From NCBI GenBank assembly GCA_022825135.1, contig JAJDYN010000012.1, forward strand, positions 62,001 through 126,000: a stretch of 64,000 nt of DNA, given 5' to 3'. Below are positions 9,979-20,030 of this stretch, piece by piece. Position 1 is the first letter of the stretch. Each line of letters begins with the position of its first letter. A program made the position numbers and the translations under genes. The notes under the pieces are model-generated. The model saw only the letters and a list, made by a program, of their open reading frames with translations. It ran no database searches and was not told where the DNA came from. The stretch is from Gemmatimonadota bacterium (GTDB taxonomy: Bacteria > Gemmatimonadota > Gemmatimonadetes > Longimicrobiales > Gaopeijiaceae).

Positions 9979-11252
9979 ACCGGACCGCGCTTCCTCCGGC
10001 CAGCTGCGCCATCGTCTCGGTGGGCGACGAACTTCTGGCCGGCTTCACCGTCGACACCAATGGCGCCTGGATGGGCCGGCGAGCTGCGCGCCTGGGGCTT
10101 CCGGTGCGGGCGAGGTTCGTGGTCGGGGACAGTGCGCCGGACATCCGGGGAGCGCTCGCTCGCGCTCTGGAAGTTGCCGACGTCGTGCTGGTGACGGGGG
10201 GCCTGGGTCCCACCGGCGACGACATCACACGGGAAGTCGTGGCCGAGGCGCTGGACAGGCCCCTCCGTCTGGACGAGGGGCTGCTCGACGAGCTCAGGAG
10301 CCGATGGGCGAACTGGCGCCGGACCGCGCTTCCGGCCGGAAACGAGCGCATGGCCCGGGTGCCCGAGGGCGCCCTGGTTCTGCCCAACCGGGTCGGGACC
10401 GCGCCCGGGCTGGTGCTGGACGTGGAAGGCCGGATCGTCGTGCTCCTCCCCGGCGTCCCCGCGGAGATGCGCGGGCTGTTCGACGGGGGCGTGGAGCCAT
10501 TGCTGCGCGAGCGGCTGGGGGACCGTCTGCTGCCGCTGGTCCACCGCGTCTTCCACACCACCGGAATCGCCGAATCCGCGCTCGCCGAGCGCATCGACGG
10601 GGGCACCCCCGAGAACCTGGGCCCGGTGTCCATCGCCTTCCTGCCGCGGCTGACCGGAGTCGACGTGCGGCTGAGCGCGCGGGCGACCCCGGACGATCCC
10701 CTGGCCGCCCGCTGGCTCGACCGCGTGGAAGCGCTGGTGGAGCCGGTGCTGCGGCCGTACCGCTACCTCGCCGAGAGCGGGGACATCGTCGAGTGCATTG
10801 CGGAGGAAATGACGTCGTCCGGGCGAACCCTCGCGGTAGCGGAGAGCTGTACGGGAGGCCTGGTGGCGCGGCGCATCACGGAGCTGCCCGGGTCCTCGGA
10901 GTACTTCCTGGGTGGGGTAGTCACCTACGCGGACGAAGCCAAGCGCGCCCATCTGGGGGTCTCCCGCGACGTGCTGGCCGGGAAGGGCGCGGTGTCCGGG
11001 GAGGTGGCGCGCGCCATGGCGGAGGGGGTCGCCCGCGCCTTCGGGGCCGGCGCCGGGCTGGCCGTGACCGGAGTGGCCGGGCCGGGCGGGGGGTCGGCGG
11101 AGAAGCCCGTCGGCACGGTGTGGTACGCAGCCCACCTGGATGGCCGCACGCAGGCGCGCCGGAGCGTCTTTCCGGGCGCGCGCCGCGCCGTCCGCGAACG
11201 CAGCGCCCAGGCGGCGCTCGCGCTTCTGTACCGGATGCTGCGGGACGGCTGA
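9975..11252 (+). CDS. cinA: CinA family protein (competence/damage-inducible; nicotinamide-nucleotide amidase)
   Basis: SVGDELLAGFTVDTN, TGGLGPTGDDITREVVAEAL, C-terminal AESCTGGLVARRIT and VTGVAGPGGGSAEKPVGTVW; start uncertain (non-ATG, overlapping the pgsA stop). Confidence 0.9.
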   Translation: MNRTALPPASCAIVSVGDELLAGFTVDTNGAWMGRRAARLGLPVRARFVVGDSAPDIRGALARALEVADVVLVTGGLGPTGDDITREVVAEALDRPLRLDEGLLDELRSRWANWRRTALPAGNERMARVPEGALVLPNRVGTAPGLVLDVEGRIVVLLPGVPAEMRGLFDGGVEPLLRERLGDRLLPLVHRVFHTTGIAESALAERIDGGTPENLGPVSIAFLPRLTGVDVRLSARATPDDPLAARWLDRVEALVEPVLRPYRYLAESGDIVECIAEEMTSSGRTLAVAESCTGGLVARRITELPGSSEYFLGGVVTYADEAKRAHLGVSRDVLAGKGAVSGEVARAMAEGVARAFGAGAGLAVTGVAGPGGGSAEKPVGTVWYAAHLDGRTQARRSVFPGARRAVRERSAQAALALLYRMLRDG

Positions 11253-11279
11253 CGCAGCGCCCCCGAGGGCGGCGGCTGG

Positions 11280-12167
11280 CTAACGCAGCCAGTCCTCCAT
11301 GGCGGTGGCCACGTCCGTCCCGGCGTCGCGGTACTTCACGATGACCGGGGCATACAGCGACAGCCCCTGCGCGCGGGCCCACTCGCGGTTGACCGCCCGC
11401 CCCCCGGGGACGACCACGGCGTCCTCGGGAATCTCGAGCGGCCTGGAGGGGCCGGCGCGATACACCTCCTCGCGCACCAGGTCGAAGACCGGCGTGCCCC
11501 GCGTGAGGATCACCCCTGCGGCCAGCACCGCCCCGCGGCGCACCACCGTCCCCTCGTAGACGCCCGCGTTGCCCCCCACCAGCACGTCGTCCTCGATCAC
11601 CACCGGGGCGGCTCCCACGGGCTCCAGCACGCCGCCGATCTGGGCCGCCGCGCTCAGGTGCACGCGTTCCCCGATCTGGGCGCACGAGCCCACCAGCGCG
11701 TGCGAGTCGATCATGCTGCCCGCCCCCACCCAGGCGCCCACGTTCACGTACATGGGCGGCATGCACACCACTCCCCGGCCGAGGTAGGCCCCGCGGCGCA
11801 CGGCCGAGCCGCCCGGCACCACCCGGACACCCTCCCCGGCGGCGAAGCGGCGCACGGGCAGGTTGTGCTTGTCCAGGAAGGCGGATGGAGCCCCGGAGTC
11901 GACCGCGCCGCCCCCGGGCGCGGCGACCGGCGTGATGCGTCCGCTGCGGAAGGCCACCAGGATGCCCCGCTTCACCCAGGGCACCGCAGCCCATGAGCCA
12001 TCGTCTTCGCGCACCGCGGAGCGCAGCGATCCCGCCTCCAGGCGACTCAGCAGCTCGGCCACGACCTCTCCGGCGGCCTCCGGAAGAACCTCGCCGGCGG
12101 GCCAGGCATGGAGCGCGTCGATGCGCTCCTGCAGCGTTGTCCCGAGGTCCGGGATGGATGGGCTCAT
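11280..12167 (-). CDS. dapD: 2,3,4,5-tetrahydropyridine-2,6-dicarboxylate N-succinyltransferase
   Basis: Left-handed beta-helix hexapeptide repeats, MPPMYVNVGAWVGAGSMIDSHALVGSCAQIG; ATGA overlap with dapA. Confidence 0.92.
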   Translation of the reverse strand: MSPSIPDLGTTLQERIDALHAWPAGEVLPEAAGEVVAELLSRLEAGSLRSAVREDDGSWAAVPWVKRGILVAFRSGRITPVAAPGGGAVDSGAPSAFLDKHNLPVRRFAAGEGVRVVPGGSAVRRGAYLGRGVVCMPPMYVNVGAWVGAGSMIDSHALVGSCAQIGERVHLSAAAQIGGVLEPVGAAPVVIEDDVLVGGNAGVYEGTVVRRGAVLAAGVILTRGTPVFDLVREEVYRAGPSRPLEIPEDAVVVPGGRAVNREWARAQGLSLYAPVIVKYRDAGTDVATAMEDWLR

Positions 12168-13051
12168 GTGGCCGCCGCAGCCCGCACGGCCGTCGCCACG
12201 GCCTCGCGATTGGAATCGGCAAGCGGGGCCAGCGGCAGCCGGACCCGGGGATGGATGCGCCCCATCATCCCGAGTGCCGCCTTGACCGGCACCGGGTTCG
12301 ACTCCACGAATGCGACCCGCATCCAGTCGGCGAGGCGGTAGTGCAGGGACTGAGCGCGCTGCAGATCGCCGCACGCCATCGCCCCCACCAGCTCCGCCAT
12401 GGCGCGCGGGGTGGCGTTGCTGACCACCGAGATCACGCCGTCGGCTCCCAGCGCCATGAACGGCACCGTCATGGAATCGTCGCCCGACAGCAGCGCGAAT
12501 CCGGGAGGCCTGCCGCGGGCGATCTCCGCGACCTGGTCGCAGCTGCCCGCGGCCTCCTTGGTCCCCACGATGTTGGGGTGGGCGGCCAGCGCCAGGGTGG
12601 TAGCGGCGGCGATGTTGCTGCCCGTGCGTCCCGGAACGTTGTAGAGCACCACCGGGCAGGGAGCCGCGTCCGCCACCGCGGTGAAGTGCTCGATCAGCCC
12701 GCGCTGCTGCGGGCGGTTGTACGGGGGCGACACGTGCATCAGGTGGGTGACGCCGGTCGACGCGATCCTGAGCGAGAGGTCGATCGCCTCGGCGGTATTG
12801 TTCGACCCCGCCCCTCCCACGACGGGAACGCGTCCGGCGGCCTGATCGACCGTGATCGCCACCACCCGCTCGTGCTCGTCGACCGAGAGCGTCGCGGTCT
12901 CTCCGGTGGAGCCCGCCGGCACAAGGAAATCGATGCCCTGTTCGATCTGCCAGTCGACCAGCGACCGCAGCGCCCTCTCGTCCACTTCCCCCGTTTCCCG
13001 GAACGGCGTCACCAGCGCCGTTCCGCATCCTCTGAGCATCCCGTGCTTCAC
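12164..13051 (-). CDS. dapA: 4-hydroxy-tetrahydrodipicolinate synthase
   Basis: GTALVTPFRETGEVDERAL, VPAGSTGETATLS, YNVPGRTGSNI; GTG start overlapping dapB stop (GTGA). Confidence 0.94.
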   Translation of the reverse strand: MKHGMLRGCGTALVTPFRETGEVDERALRSLVDWQIEQGIDFLVPAGSTGETATLSVDEHERVVAITVDQAAGRVPVVGGAGSNNTAEAIDLSLRIASTGVTHLMHVSPPYNRPQQRGLIEHFTAVADAAPCPVVLYNVPGRTGSNIAAATTLALAAHPNIVGTKEAAGSCDQVAEIARGRPPGFALLSGDDSMTVPFMALGADGVISVVSNATPRAMAELVGAMACGDLQRAQSLHYRLADWMRVAFVESNPVPVKAALGMMGRIHPRVRLPLAPLADSNREAVATAVRAAAAT

Positions 13052-13770
13052 CCTGCCTCTCCCGCGAGAACGTCTCGCATGGTGTAGACCCCCGTGCGGC
13101 CGGCCAGCCACGCCGCCGCCCGCAGCGCGCCCTCCGCGAACACGCCACGATCACGCGCTTCGTGCCGCAGGACGAGTCGTTCGCGGGGACCGTCGATCGA
13201 TATCTCGTGTGTGCCGGGTACGTGCCCGGTCCGGATCGATGTAATGGGAGAACCCCGTCCCAGTCCCCCTTCCAGCGACCGTTCCAGGGCGATTGCCGTG
13301 CCGGACGGGGCGTCGAGCTTGCCGGCGTGGTGCGTCTCCACCACATGCGCGTCAAAGCCGCCGACGCCCGAGAAGAGTCCGCCCGCCGTGTGCGCCAGCA
13401 GCTGCAGGGCGACCGCCCCGAAGGAGAAGTTGGGTGCCCACAGGAGGGCGCCTCCGCGCTCCTCCACCCAGGCGGCGACCGCGGGCAGCCGGTCGGCCCA
13501 TCCGGTCGTGCCCGAAACGACGGGACACCCTGCCTCTACGCACAGGCGAATGTTGGAGGCGGCCGACGCGGGCGTAGTGAATTCGAGCGCCACATCGGCC
13601 CCGGCGATCCGGTCATGAACGTCCGCCCGGCGCCGTTCCACGTCCCGGCGCCCCACCCGGGCCAGCACGTCGACGCCCCGCGTGCGCGCGAGCGCATCGA
13701 TCGACCGGCCCATCCTCCCGGATCCGAGGATCACGATGCGTAGCGATTCCGCGCCGGCGCGACCTGCCAC
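13048..13770 (-). CDS. dapB: 4-hydroxy-tetrahydrodipicolinate reductase
   Basis: [15 protein letters not shown] Rossmann start, [20 protein letters not shown] signature; GTG start chosen by family length. Confidence 0.92.
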   Translation of the reverse strand: MAGRAGAESLRIVILGSGRMGRSIDALARTRGVDVLARVGRRDVERRRADVHDRIAGADVALEFTTPASAASNIRLCVEAGCPVVSGTTGWADRLPAVAAWVEERGGALLWAPNFSFGAVALQLLAHTAGGLFSGVGGFDAHVVETHHAGKLDAPSGTAIALERSLEGGLGRGSPITSIRTGHVPGTHEISIDGPRERLVLRHEARDRGVFAEGALRAAAWLAGRTGVYTMRDVLAGEAG

Positions 13771-13968
13771 GCCCTCCCTCCGCTGTCTCCGCGTTTGTGC
13801 TCCCGGACGAACGGATGCCGTCCGGGGGGGAATGCCGGAATCTACCCTTTGGAACGCCGGTCGGTCCCACGGTGGCAGCCGAATCCCGCCCACTGGACAT
13901 CTCGTTCGGTACCGGGGTATCGTTGCGGACCCGCAGCGCCGTCAACGACCCAACCCGAACCGAGATAG

Positions 13969-14631
13969 ATGAGCCCCAAGACTTCCCACAACCACGCAGA
14001 CCTCGCCTCCGAAGCCGATTCCGAACCCCCGCCGGACGACGCGCGCGCCGATCATCCGGGGCCGGAGGCTTCCGGCGACGGGCGTCCGCCGGAAGGAGGA
14101 TCGCGGAGCGAAGCCGACGGCGACGCGTCGACGCGCGAGGCCGAGGTCGGCGCGGACGTCCCCGGCGAGCCGGGTCGGTCCCGAGAGGATCTCGAACGCG
14201 AGATCGACCAGCTCAACGACCGCCATCTGCGTCTCGCCGCGGAATTCGAGAACTACCGCAAAAGGGTTCGTGCCGAGAAGCTGGCAACCTGGGCGCGCGC
14301 GCAGGCGGACCTGGTGCGCCGCCTGGTGGAGTCGGTCGACGACCTTCAGCGGGTCGCCCTGCTGGATCCGAAGACCGCGTCCGTGCAGGACATCGTGGAA
14401 GGGGTCGACCTGGTGGAACGGAAGCTGCTGCGGGCGCTTGCGGACGCCGGCCTGGAGGTGCTCGACCCGGCCGGCGAGGACTTCGATCCGAACGTGATGG
14501 AGGCCGTCATGACGGCCCCGGCCTCCTCGGAGGAGGAGGACGACACCGTGGACATGGTTCTGCAGCGGGGATACCTGCTGGAGGGCCATCTGGTGCGGCC
14601 CGCGCGCGTCAGCGTGCGGAAGCACGGCTAG
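13969..14631 (+). CDS. grpE: Nucleotide exchange factor GrpE
   Basis: 220 aa; [20 protein letters not shown]...[12 protein letters not shown]...[20 protein letters not shown]. Confidence 0.93.
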   Translation: MSPKTSHNHADLASEADSEPPPDDARADHPGPEASGDGRPPEGGSRSEADGDASTREAEVGADVPGEPGRSREDLEREIDQLNDRHLRLAAEFENYRKRVRAEKLATWARAQADLVRRLVESVDDLQRVALLDPKTASVQDIVEGVDLVERKLLRALADAGLEVLDPAGEDFDPNVMEAVMTAPASSEEEDDTVDMVLQRGYLLEGHLVRPARVSVRKHG

Positions 14632-14645
14632 AGCGGTCCCGGTCG

Positions 14646-15761
14646 ATGTCGCCGGCGACGAAAGACTACTACAAGGCCCTGGGCGTCTCGGAGAAGGCGA
14701 CGCCCGAGGAGATCAAGAAGGCGTATCGCCGATTGGCGAAGCGATACCATCCGGACGCCAACCAGGGCGACTCCGCGGCGTCGGAGCGGTTCAAGCAGGT
14801 GGGCGAGGCCTACTCGGTGCTCTCCGACTCCGCCAAGCGCAAGCAGTACGACCAGATGCGGCGCCTGGGCGCTTTCGGCCTGGGCGGCAACCGGCGGGGG
14901 CCCACTTCCCCCGGCGCCGGGCCGGCGGGTGCCGGGCAGGGGTTTTCGTTCGACGATCTCGGCGGGCTCGGCGACATTTTCGGTTCCATATTCGATCGCG
15001 GAGGCCGCAAGACCGCCCGGGAAACCTCGACCGGCCCGCGCAAGGGCAACGACGTCGAGTATGTCGTGGACATCGACTTCGAGGTGGCTGTGACGGGAGG
15101 ACGCGTCACGATCTCGGTGCCCGTGACCGAGGAATGCGCCACCTGCGGGGGCAACGGGGCCCGGCCGGGCACGACCACCACCCGCTGCAAGGAGTGCTCG
15201 GGAACCGGAACCGTTTCCTTCGGCCAGGGTGGATTCGCGGTCAAGCGGCCCTGCCCGGCGTGTCTGGGGCGGGGCAGGATTCCCACCGAACCCTGTGACG
15301 CCTGCAAGGGGACGGGAACGGTGCGCCAGAACCGCAAGATCGAGGTGACCGTGCCGCGGGGTGTGGACACGGGCTCCAGGGTGCGGCTGAGCGGGCAGGG
15401 CGAGCGCGGCGCCAGGGGCGGGACGCCGGGCGACCTCATCATCACCTTCAAGGTGAAGCCGCACCGGTTCTTCCAGCGGGACGGGCGGGACATCCACGTC
15501 ACGGTGCCCCTCAACATCGCGCAGGCGACCATGGGCACCCGCATCCGGGTCAGGACCGTGCACGGCAAGAGGGTGGTGCTCAAGATTCCGGCGGGCACGC
15601 AGCCGGGCGCGCGCTTTCGCGTGCGGGGACACGGGATCCGCAAAGGGACGCGCGTCGGCGATCAGATCGTCGAAATTCAGGTCCAGGTCCCGGAGGCACT
15701 CTCGGAAGACGCCCAGGAGGCGATCCGGCAGTTCGCGGAAGTCGCCGAACTCAGTTACTGA
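14646..15761 (+). CDS. dnaJ: Chaperone protein DnaJ
   Basis: J domain ([32 protein letters not shown]), four CxxCxGxG-type repeats, C-terminal substrate-binding domain. Confidence 0.96.
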   Translation: MSPATKDYYKALGVSEKATPEEIKKAYRRLAKRYHPDANQGDSAASERFKQVGEAYSVLSDSAKRKQYDQMRRLGAFGLGGNRRGPTSPGAGPAGAGQGFSFDDLGGLGDIFGSIFDRGGRKTARETSTGPRKGNDVEYVVDIDFEVAVTGGRVTISVPVTEECATCGGNGARPGTTTTRCKECSGTGTVSFGQGGFAVKRPCPACLGRGRIPTEPCDACKGTGTVRQNRKIEVTVPRGVDTGSRVRLSGQGERGARGGTPGDLIITFKVKPHRFFQRDGRDIHVTVPLNIAQATMGTRIRVRTVHGKRVVLKIPAGTQPGARFRVRGHGIRKGTRVGDQIVEIQVQVPEALSEDAQEAIRQFAEVAELSY

Positions 15762-15771
15762 GTCTCGTCAG

Positions 15772-16005
15772 ATGCAGCGCATGATTCGCGACGGGTCGTT
15801 TCGCAGGTGGGAGGCCTTCGCCACCACGGGCCGCCACGGGCTCGCGCATCCCGGGCGGGTGGTCTTCCGCTGCTGTTCGGATCCCGCCAGGCGCGCGAGG
15901 GTCGCCGAGGTTCCGGCGGGGAAGGCCGGAGCGGAAGCTCTCGTGAACGGCGCGGCGGATGGCGAGCTGCTGCGGTTGCTGGAGGGAGCCGAGCCGCTGG
16001 ATTGA
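15772..16005 (+). CDS. Hypothetical small protein (77 aa)
   Basis: ORF immediately after dnaJ in an otherwise empty gap; no recognised domain. Confidence 0.45.
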   Translation: MQRMIRDGSFRRWEAFATTGRHGLAHPGRVVFRCCSDPARRARVAEVPAGKAGAEALVNGAADGELLRLLEGAEPLD

Positions 16006-16030
16006 CGCGCCGGCCGGGCCGCGACGGAGT

Positions 16031-17122
16031 TCAGGCCATCGCCGCGGTGGCGATGCGGCCGCCGCCGAGAATCCGCCCCGTCTCGTCGAAGAAGACCGCC
16101 GACTGCCCGGGCGTGACCGCGAGCACGGGCTGCCCCAGCTCGAGAGTGAGACCGTCCCCGTCGTGCTGAACCCGGCCCGGCACCGCCGGAGCCCGGTAGC
16201 GGAGCTGGGCGCGCACGACGGTCCCGTCCGCGGGCGGCTCCGCGGCGAGCCAGTTGAGTTCGGCCACCCGCAGCTCGCGGCACTCCAGCGCCTCCCTCGC
16301 GCCCACCACCACCTCGCGCGAGTCCGGACGGATCTCGACCACGTACAGCCTCTGGTCGAAGCCCCCGCCCAGTCCGCGGCGCTGGCCCACGGTGAAGGAA
16401 GCGTAGCCCTGGTGGCGGCCCACGATCCGGCCGTGGGTGTCCACCAGGTTGCCGGGCCGGAGCGCGTCGTGGCGCTCGCCGAGGTTGCGCCGCAGCAGAT
16501 CGCGGTAGTCGCCGGTGGGCACGAAGCAGATCTCCTGCGACTCGGGCTTGGCCGCGGTGACGAGGCGGAGCTCGCGGGCGCGCGCGCGCACCTCGGGCTT
16601 GGTGAGTTCGCCCAGCGGGAACCTCAGCCGGGGCAGCAGCGCGCGGGGAAGGCCCCACAGGAAGTAGGACTGGTCCTTCGCCGGGTCGCGTCCCCGGAAG
16701 AGTGCCGTCTCTCCGTCCACGACGCCGGCGCGCACGTAGTGCCCGGAAGCGACGGCATCGCATCCGAGCAGCTCTCCGCGGCGGAGCAGATCCCGGAACT
16801 TGGTGTTGGAATTGCACCGCACGCAGGGGTTGGGCGTGCGTCCGCGCGCGTATTCCGAGACGAAATCGTCGATGACGTCGCGGGTGAACTCCTCCTCCAC
16901 GTCGAAGACGCAGTGGGGGATGCCCAGCGCATCGGCGACCCGGCGCGCGTCCATGATGCCGTCGAGCCCGCAGCAGGTGCGCGACGGTCCCGGCTCCTCC
17001 TGGTAGCAGAAGGTCTTCATGGTCGCGCCGATGAGCTGGTGGCCCTGCTCGGCCAGCAGCGCGGCCGCCACCGACGAGTCGACCCCTCCGGACATGGCCA
17101 CCAGGATGCGCTCGGCCGCCAT
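16031..17122 (-). CDS. mnmA: tRNA-specific 2-thiouridylase MnmA
   Basis: MSGGVDSSVAAALLAEQGH PP-loop, NPCVRCNSNTKF, GHYVRAG, KDQSYFLWGL. Confidence 0.95.
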   Translation of the reverse strand: MAAERILVAMSGGVDSSVAAALLAEQGHQLIGATMKTFCYQEEPGPSRTCCGLDGIMDARRVADALGIPHCVFDVEEEFTRDVIDDFVSEYARGRTPNPCVRCNSNTKFRDLLRRGELLGCDAVASGHYVRAGVVDGETALFRGRDPAKDQSYFLWGLPRALLPRLRFPLGELTKPEVRARARELRLVTAAKPESQEICFVPTGDYRDLLRRNLGERHDALRPGNLVDTHGRIVGRHQGYASFTVGQRRGLGGGFDQRLYVVEIRPDSREVVVGAREALECRELRVAELNWLAAEPPADGTVVRAQLRYRAPAVPGRVQHDGDGLTLELGQPVLAVTPGQSAVFFDETGRILGGGRIATAAMA

Positions 17123-17124
17123 CG

Positions 17125-18297
17125 TCAGCCTGCCCTTGCGCGAGCGAGGTCGCGGGCGCGGCTCACGATCTCGATGGTGCGGTTCGCGGCCTCGCTCACC
17201 TCCTCCGAGGTGGTGGTGCGACCCAGGCTGAAGCGCACGGAGGCCAGTCCCTCCGCCTCCTCGCCGTAGAGGGCGCGCAGCACCGGGCTGGTGGTGGTGC
17301 TGCCGGACGCGCACGCCGACCCGCCGGAAACCGCCACCCCTGCCAGGTCGAAGGCCATCACCAGGGTGGCCCCGTCCAGCCCCGGGAATCCCAGGTTGAG
17401 CAGGTGCGGGGCTCGCTCGCCCTCCTCGCCGAACACGCGCGTCGCGGGGAGCGCGTCGACGATGGCGGCCTGCAGGCGGTCGCGCTCCGCCGCGAGCCGC
17501 TCCGCCTCGGCGGCCTGTTCCGCCACGGCCAGGGTGAGCGCCTTCGCGAGGCCCACCGCTCCCGCAACATCCTCTGTCCCCGGCCGCAGGCGGCGCTCCT
17601 GCCCGCCTCCGAACAGGAGAGGCGCGAGCTCCACCCCGCGGCGGCGGTAGAGCAGCCCCACCCCCCGGGGTCCGCCGATCTTGTGGGCGGTCATGGAGGC
17701 CAGGTCGAGTCCGGCCCGGCCAAAGTCCACCGGCACCTTGCCCACCGCCTGCACCGCGTCGGAGTGCACCACGACACCCGCAGCGCGCGCCCGGCTCGCC
17801 GCGCGCTCCACCGGCAGCACCGTGCCGACCTCGTTGTTCACCCACATCACCGAGAGCACGCACGCGCCCCGCGACAGCGCGCAATCGAGGGCGTCGTCGT
17901 CGAGCTCTCCCGTCGGTTCGACCGCGACGCGCGCGCTCTCCCCGCCGCGCGCAGCCACTTCGTCGCACGCCTCCCGCACCGCGGGGTGCTCGATCGTGGT
18001 CGCGACCGCGCGCGGTCGCTGTCCGGCGGCCATCGCGACCGCGGCGCGTCCCAGCACGGCCATGTTGTCAGCCTCGGTGCCGCCGCGCACGAAGGCGATC
18101 TCCGCCGGATCGGCGCCGACCGCGCGCGCGCACTCCGCCCGTGCGCCGTCCAGGGCCGCGCGCGCCTGCCGTCCCCACCGGTGCGCGCTGGACGGGTTGC
18201 CGAAGGCGCCGGTAAGGTGAGGGCGCATCGCGTCCAGCGCCTCCGGTCGCAGAGGCGTGGTGGCGGCGTGGTCGAAATAGAGAGCGGGACGGTCCAT
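17125..18297 (-). CDS. Cysteine desulfurase (IscS/NifS family)
   Basis: YFDHAATTPLRPEALDAM, SVMWVNNEVGTVLPVE, HSDAVQAVGKVPVDF, SMTAHKIGGPRGVGLLY, GSACASGS active-site loop. Confidence 0.95.
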   Translation of the reverse strand: MDRPALYFDHAATTPLRPEALDAMRPHLTGAFGNPSSAHRWGRQARAALDGARAECARAVGADPAEIAFVRGGTEADNMAVLGRAAVAMAAGQRPRAVATTIEHPAVREACDEVAARGGESARVAVEPTGELDDDALDCALSRGACVLSVMWVNNEVGTVLPVERAASRARAAGVVVHSDAVQAVGKVPVDFGRAGLDLASMTAHKIGGPRGVGLLYRRRGVELAPLLFGGGQERRLRPGTEDVAGAVGLAKALTLAVAEQAAEAERLAAERDRLQAAIVDALPATRVFGEEGERAPHLLNLGFPGLDGATLVMAFDLAGVAVSGGSACASGSTTTSPVLRALYGEEAEGLASVRFSLGRTTTSEEVSEAANRTIEIVSRARDLARARAG

Positions 18298-18397
18298 CGG
18301 AGACGGCTTCGGCTGCTGATGGCGGGACGGGTTCCGGCGCCTAACTTTAGCCGCCCCGGGGTTTCGATTGAAGGTGCATCCGAACAGGGAATCGCCG

Positions 18398-18775
18398 ATG
18401 AACCAGGCACCACTTCCCGCGGGCCCGCCCGCACGGTTCCGCTCGACCGTCCACGGAACCGTCTTCGCGGGACGCGACCGGCATCTCGACGCCCTCAACC
18501 CCGGTGACTCGCTGGTGCTCCTCCCCGATCCATCGGACGGTGGCCACAGCGCGGTCTGGGTGCACCTGCCCGACGGCGATCCCGTGGGCTACCTGCCTCC
18601 CGAGATCGGCGGCTGGCTCGGACCCTGGCTGAGGGCGGGCGGACGCACCCGGGCGACCGCTCTGCGCGTTGGAAATGACCGCGTGCCCAGTTGGCGGCGG
18701 CTGGTGGTGGACGTGCGCTGCCTCGCCGGAGACGGGCAGGCATCGAGTCAGCTTACTCGAAGCCCAACGCCCTGA
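18398..18775 (+). CDS. Stand-alone HIRAN-like domain protein
   Basis: GTVFAGRDRHLDALNPGDSLVLLPDP...AVWVHLPDGDPVGYLPPEIGGWLGPWL resembles the HIRAN pattern; start chosen at MNQAP. Confidence 0.6.
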   Translation: MNQAPLPAGPPARFRSTVHGTVFAGRDRHLDALNPGDSLVLLPDPSDGGHSAVWVHLPDGDPVGYLPPEIGGWLGPWLRAGGRTRATALRVGNDRVPSWRRLVVDVRCLAGDGQASSQLTRSPTP

Positions 18776-20030
18776 CCGGTGTCATGCGCGCGCCACGCAG
18801 AGCCGGGAAGAGGCCGAACAACATCCCTGTCACGATGGCGGAGACCAGCGCCGCGATGATCGACCACAGGGGGATGGCCGCGGGGAGTGGCGTCCTCGCC
18901 TCGATTCCGGTCGCCAGCGCCGCTCCCAGCCCCAGCCCGATCGCGCCTCCCATGAAGGTCAGCACCGCAGCCTCCACCAGGAACTGCCAGAGGATCTCGT
19001 TGCGGGTTGCGCCGACGGCCTTGCGGATGCCGATCTCCCGCGTCCGCTCCGTCACCGAGATCATCATGATCCCGATCACACCGATACCGCCTACCATGAG
19101 GGCGACGGATGAGAGCGCGATCATCACCAGGAAGAACACGCCGGTGAGCTGATCGAACGTCTCGATCATCTGCTGGGACTCGATCAGCGCGAAGTTGTTG
19201 TCGTCGCCGGGGCCGAGCCCTCGCATGGACCGCAGAACCGTGGTGACCTGGTCCTTGGCTTCTTCGCGATCGAGATCGGGGTTGGGCACCACCACGAGCG
19301 ACAGGAAGTTCTGAAACGGGTTTCTGGCCTTGAGTCGCTTCTCGGCGCTCGTCCAGGGGAAGATCGCGAAGTGATCGACGACTTCGGCGAAAACGTTGCC
19401 CTCCAGGTCGAAGACGCCGATGACCCGGAAGAGCGGGTTGACGCCCCGCGTCCTCGCGGACACCCGGATGCTCCGGCCAATGGGATCGCGCTGGCCGAAC
19501 AACTCTTCGGCCAGGGGGCGCGAAAGGACAACGACCGCCCGCGCCTGCTGTACCTCGCTGGGAACGAAGTTGCGGCCCGCGGAGAAGTCTCCCGCCGTGT
19601 AGCTGGGCCAGCCGGCCGAGTTGCCGCTCGACTGAATGCCGGTCACGCGGTTTCCCTCGAACGACATGGTAACGTTGAAGTCGAAATCCACCGTCGCCTC
19701 GTCGACGGCGGGCAAACGTTCGATACGGCGGATCTCTTCGTGCGTGAGATCGGGCCGGTTCCACCATGGCGGGCGCCCGCTGCCGTCCCCGGTCAGACGG
19801 ATTTCGCTGAAATCGAACGGCATGACGAAGAAGTTCTCCGGGCCCGCGGCCTCGAAGGACTCGAAGATGCTGCTGCGGATTCCCGTGATCATCGCCGCCA
19901 TGGTGACCACTACCGCAACCCCGATGGCTACGCCGATGATGGTGAGCCCTGCGCGCACCTTGCTCGCCCCGATCGCGCTCAGGGCGATGCGGATACCCTC
20001 GCCGAGCGTGTTCAGGTTCGCCTTCATCAC
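18753..20030 (-). CDS. ABC transporter permease (MacB_PCD/FtsX type, no ATPase domain)
   Basis: 425 aa; MacB periplasmic core plus ERTREIGIRKAVGATRNEILWQFLVEA FtsX signature. Confidence 0.92.
   Translation of the reverse strand: MMKANLNTLGEGIRIALSAIGASKVRAGLTIIGVAIGVAVVVTMAAMITGIRSSIFESFEAAGPENFFVMPFDFSEIRLTGDGSGRPPWWNRPDLTHEEIRRIERLPAVDEATVDFDFNVTMSFEGNRVTGIQSSGNSAGWPSYTAGDFSAGRNFVPSEVQQARAVVVLSRPLAEELFGQRDPIGRSIRVSARTRGVNPLFRVIGVFDLEGNVFAEVVDHFAIFPWTSAEKRLKARNPFQNFLSLVVVPNPDLDREEAKDQVTTVLRSMRGLGPGDDNNFALIESQQMIETFDQLTGVFFLVMIALSSVALMVGGIGVIGIMMISVTERTREIGIRKAVGATRNEILWQFLVEAAVLTFMGGAIGLGLGAALATGIEARTPLPAAIPLWSIIAALVSAIVTGMLFGLFPALRGARMTPVRALGFE

Noticed and set aside
11240-11292. Imperfect direct repeat GGCTGACGCAGC / GGCTAACGCAGC between cinA and dapD
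   Set aside because: Short, one mismatch, spans coding ends of both genes; likely chance, with a weak GCCC-CCGA-GGGC hairpin in between.
11280-13355. Possible 691-aa fusion ending in DapD
   Set aside because: The frame stays open upstream by chance through dapA and dapB in another frame; ATGA overlap and family length support a normal dapD start at 12167.
13771-13968. CIRCE element upstream of grpE
   Set aside because: No TTAGCACTC-N9-GAGTGCTAA-like dyad found.
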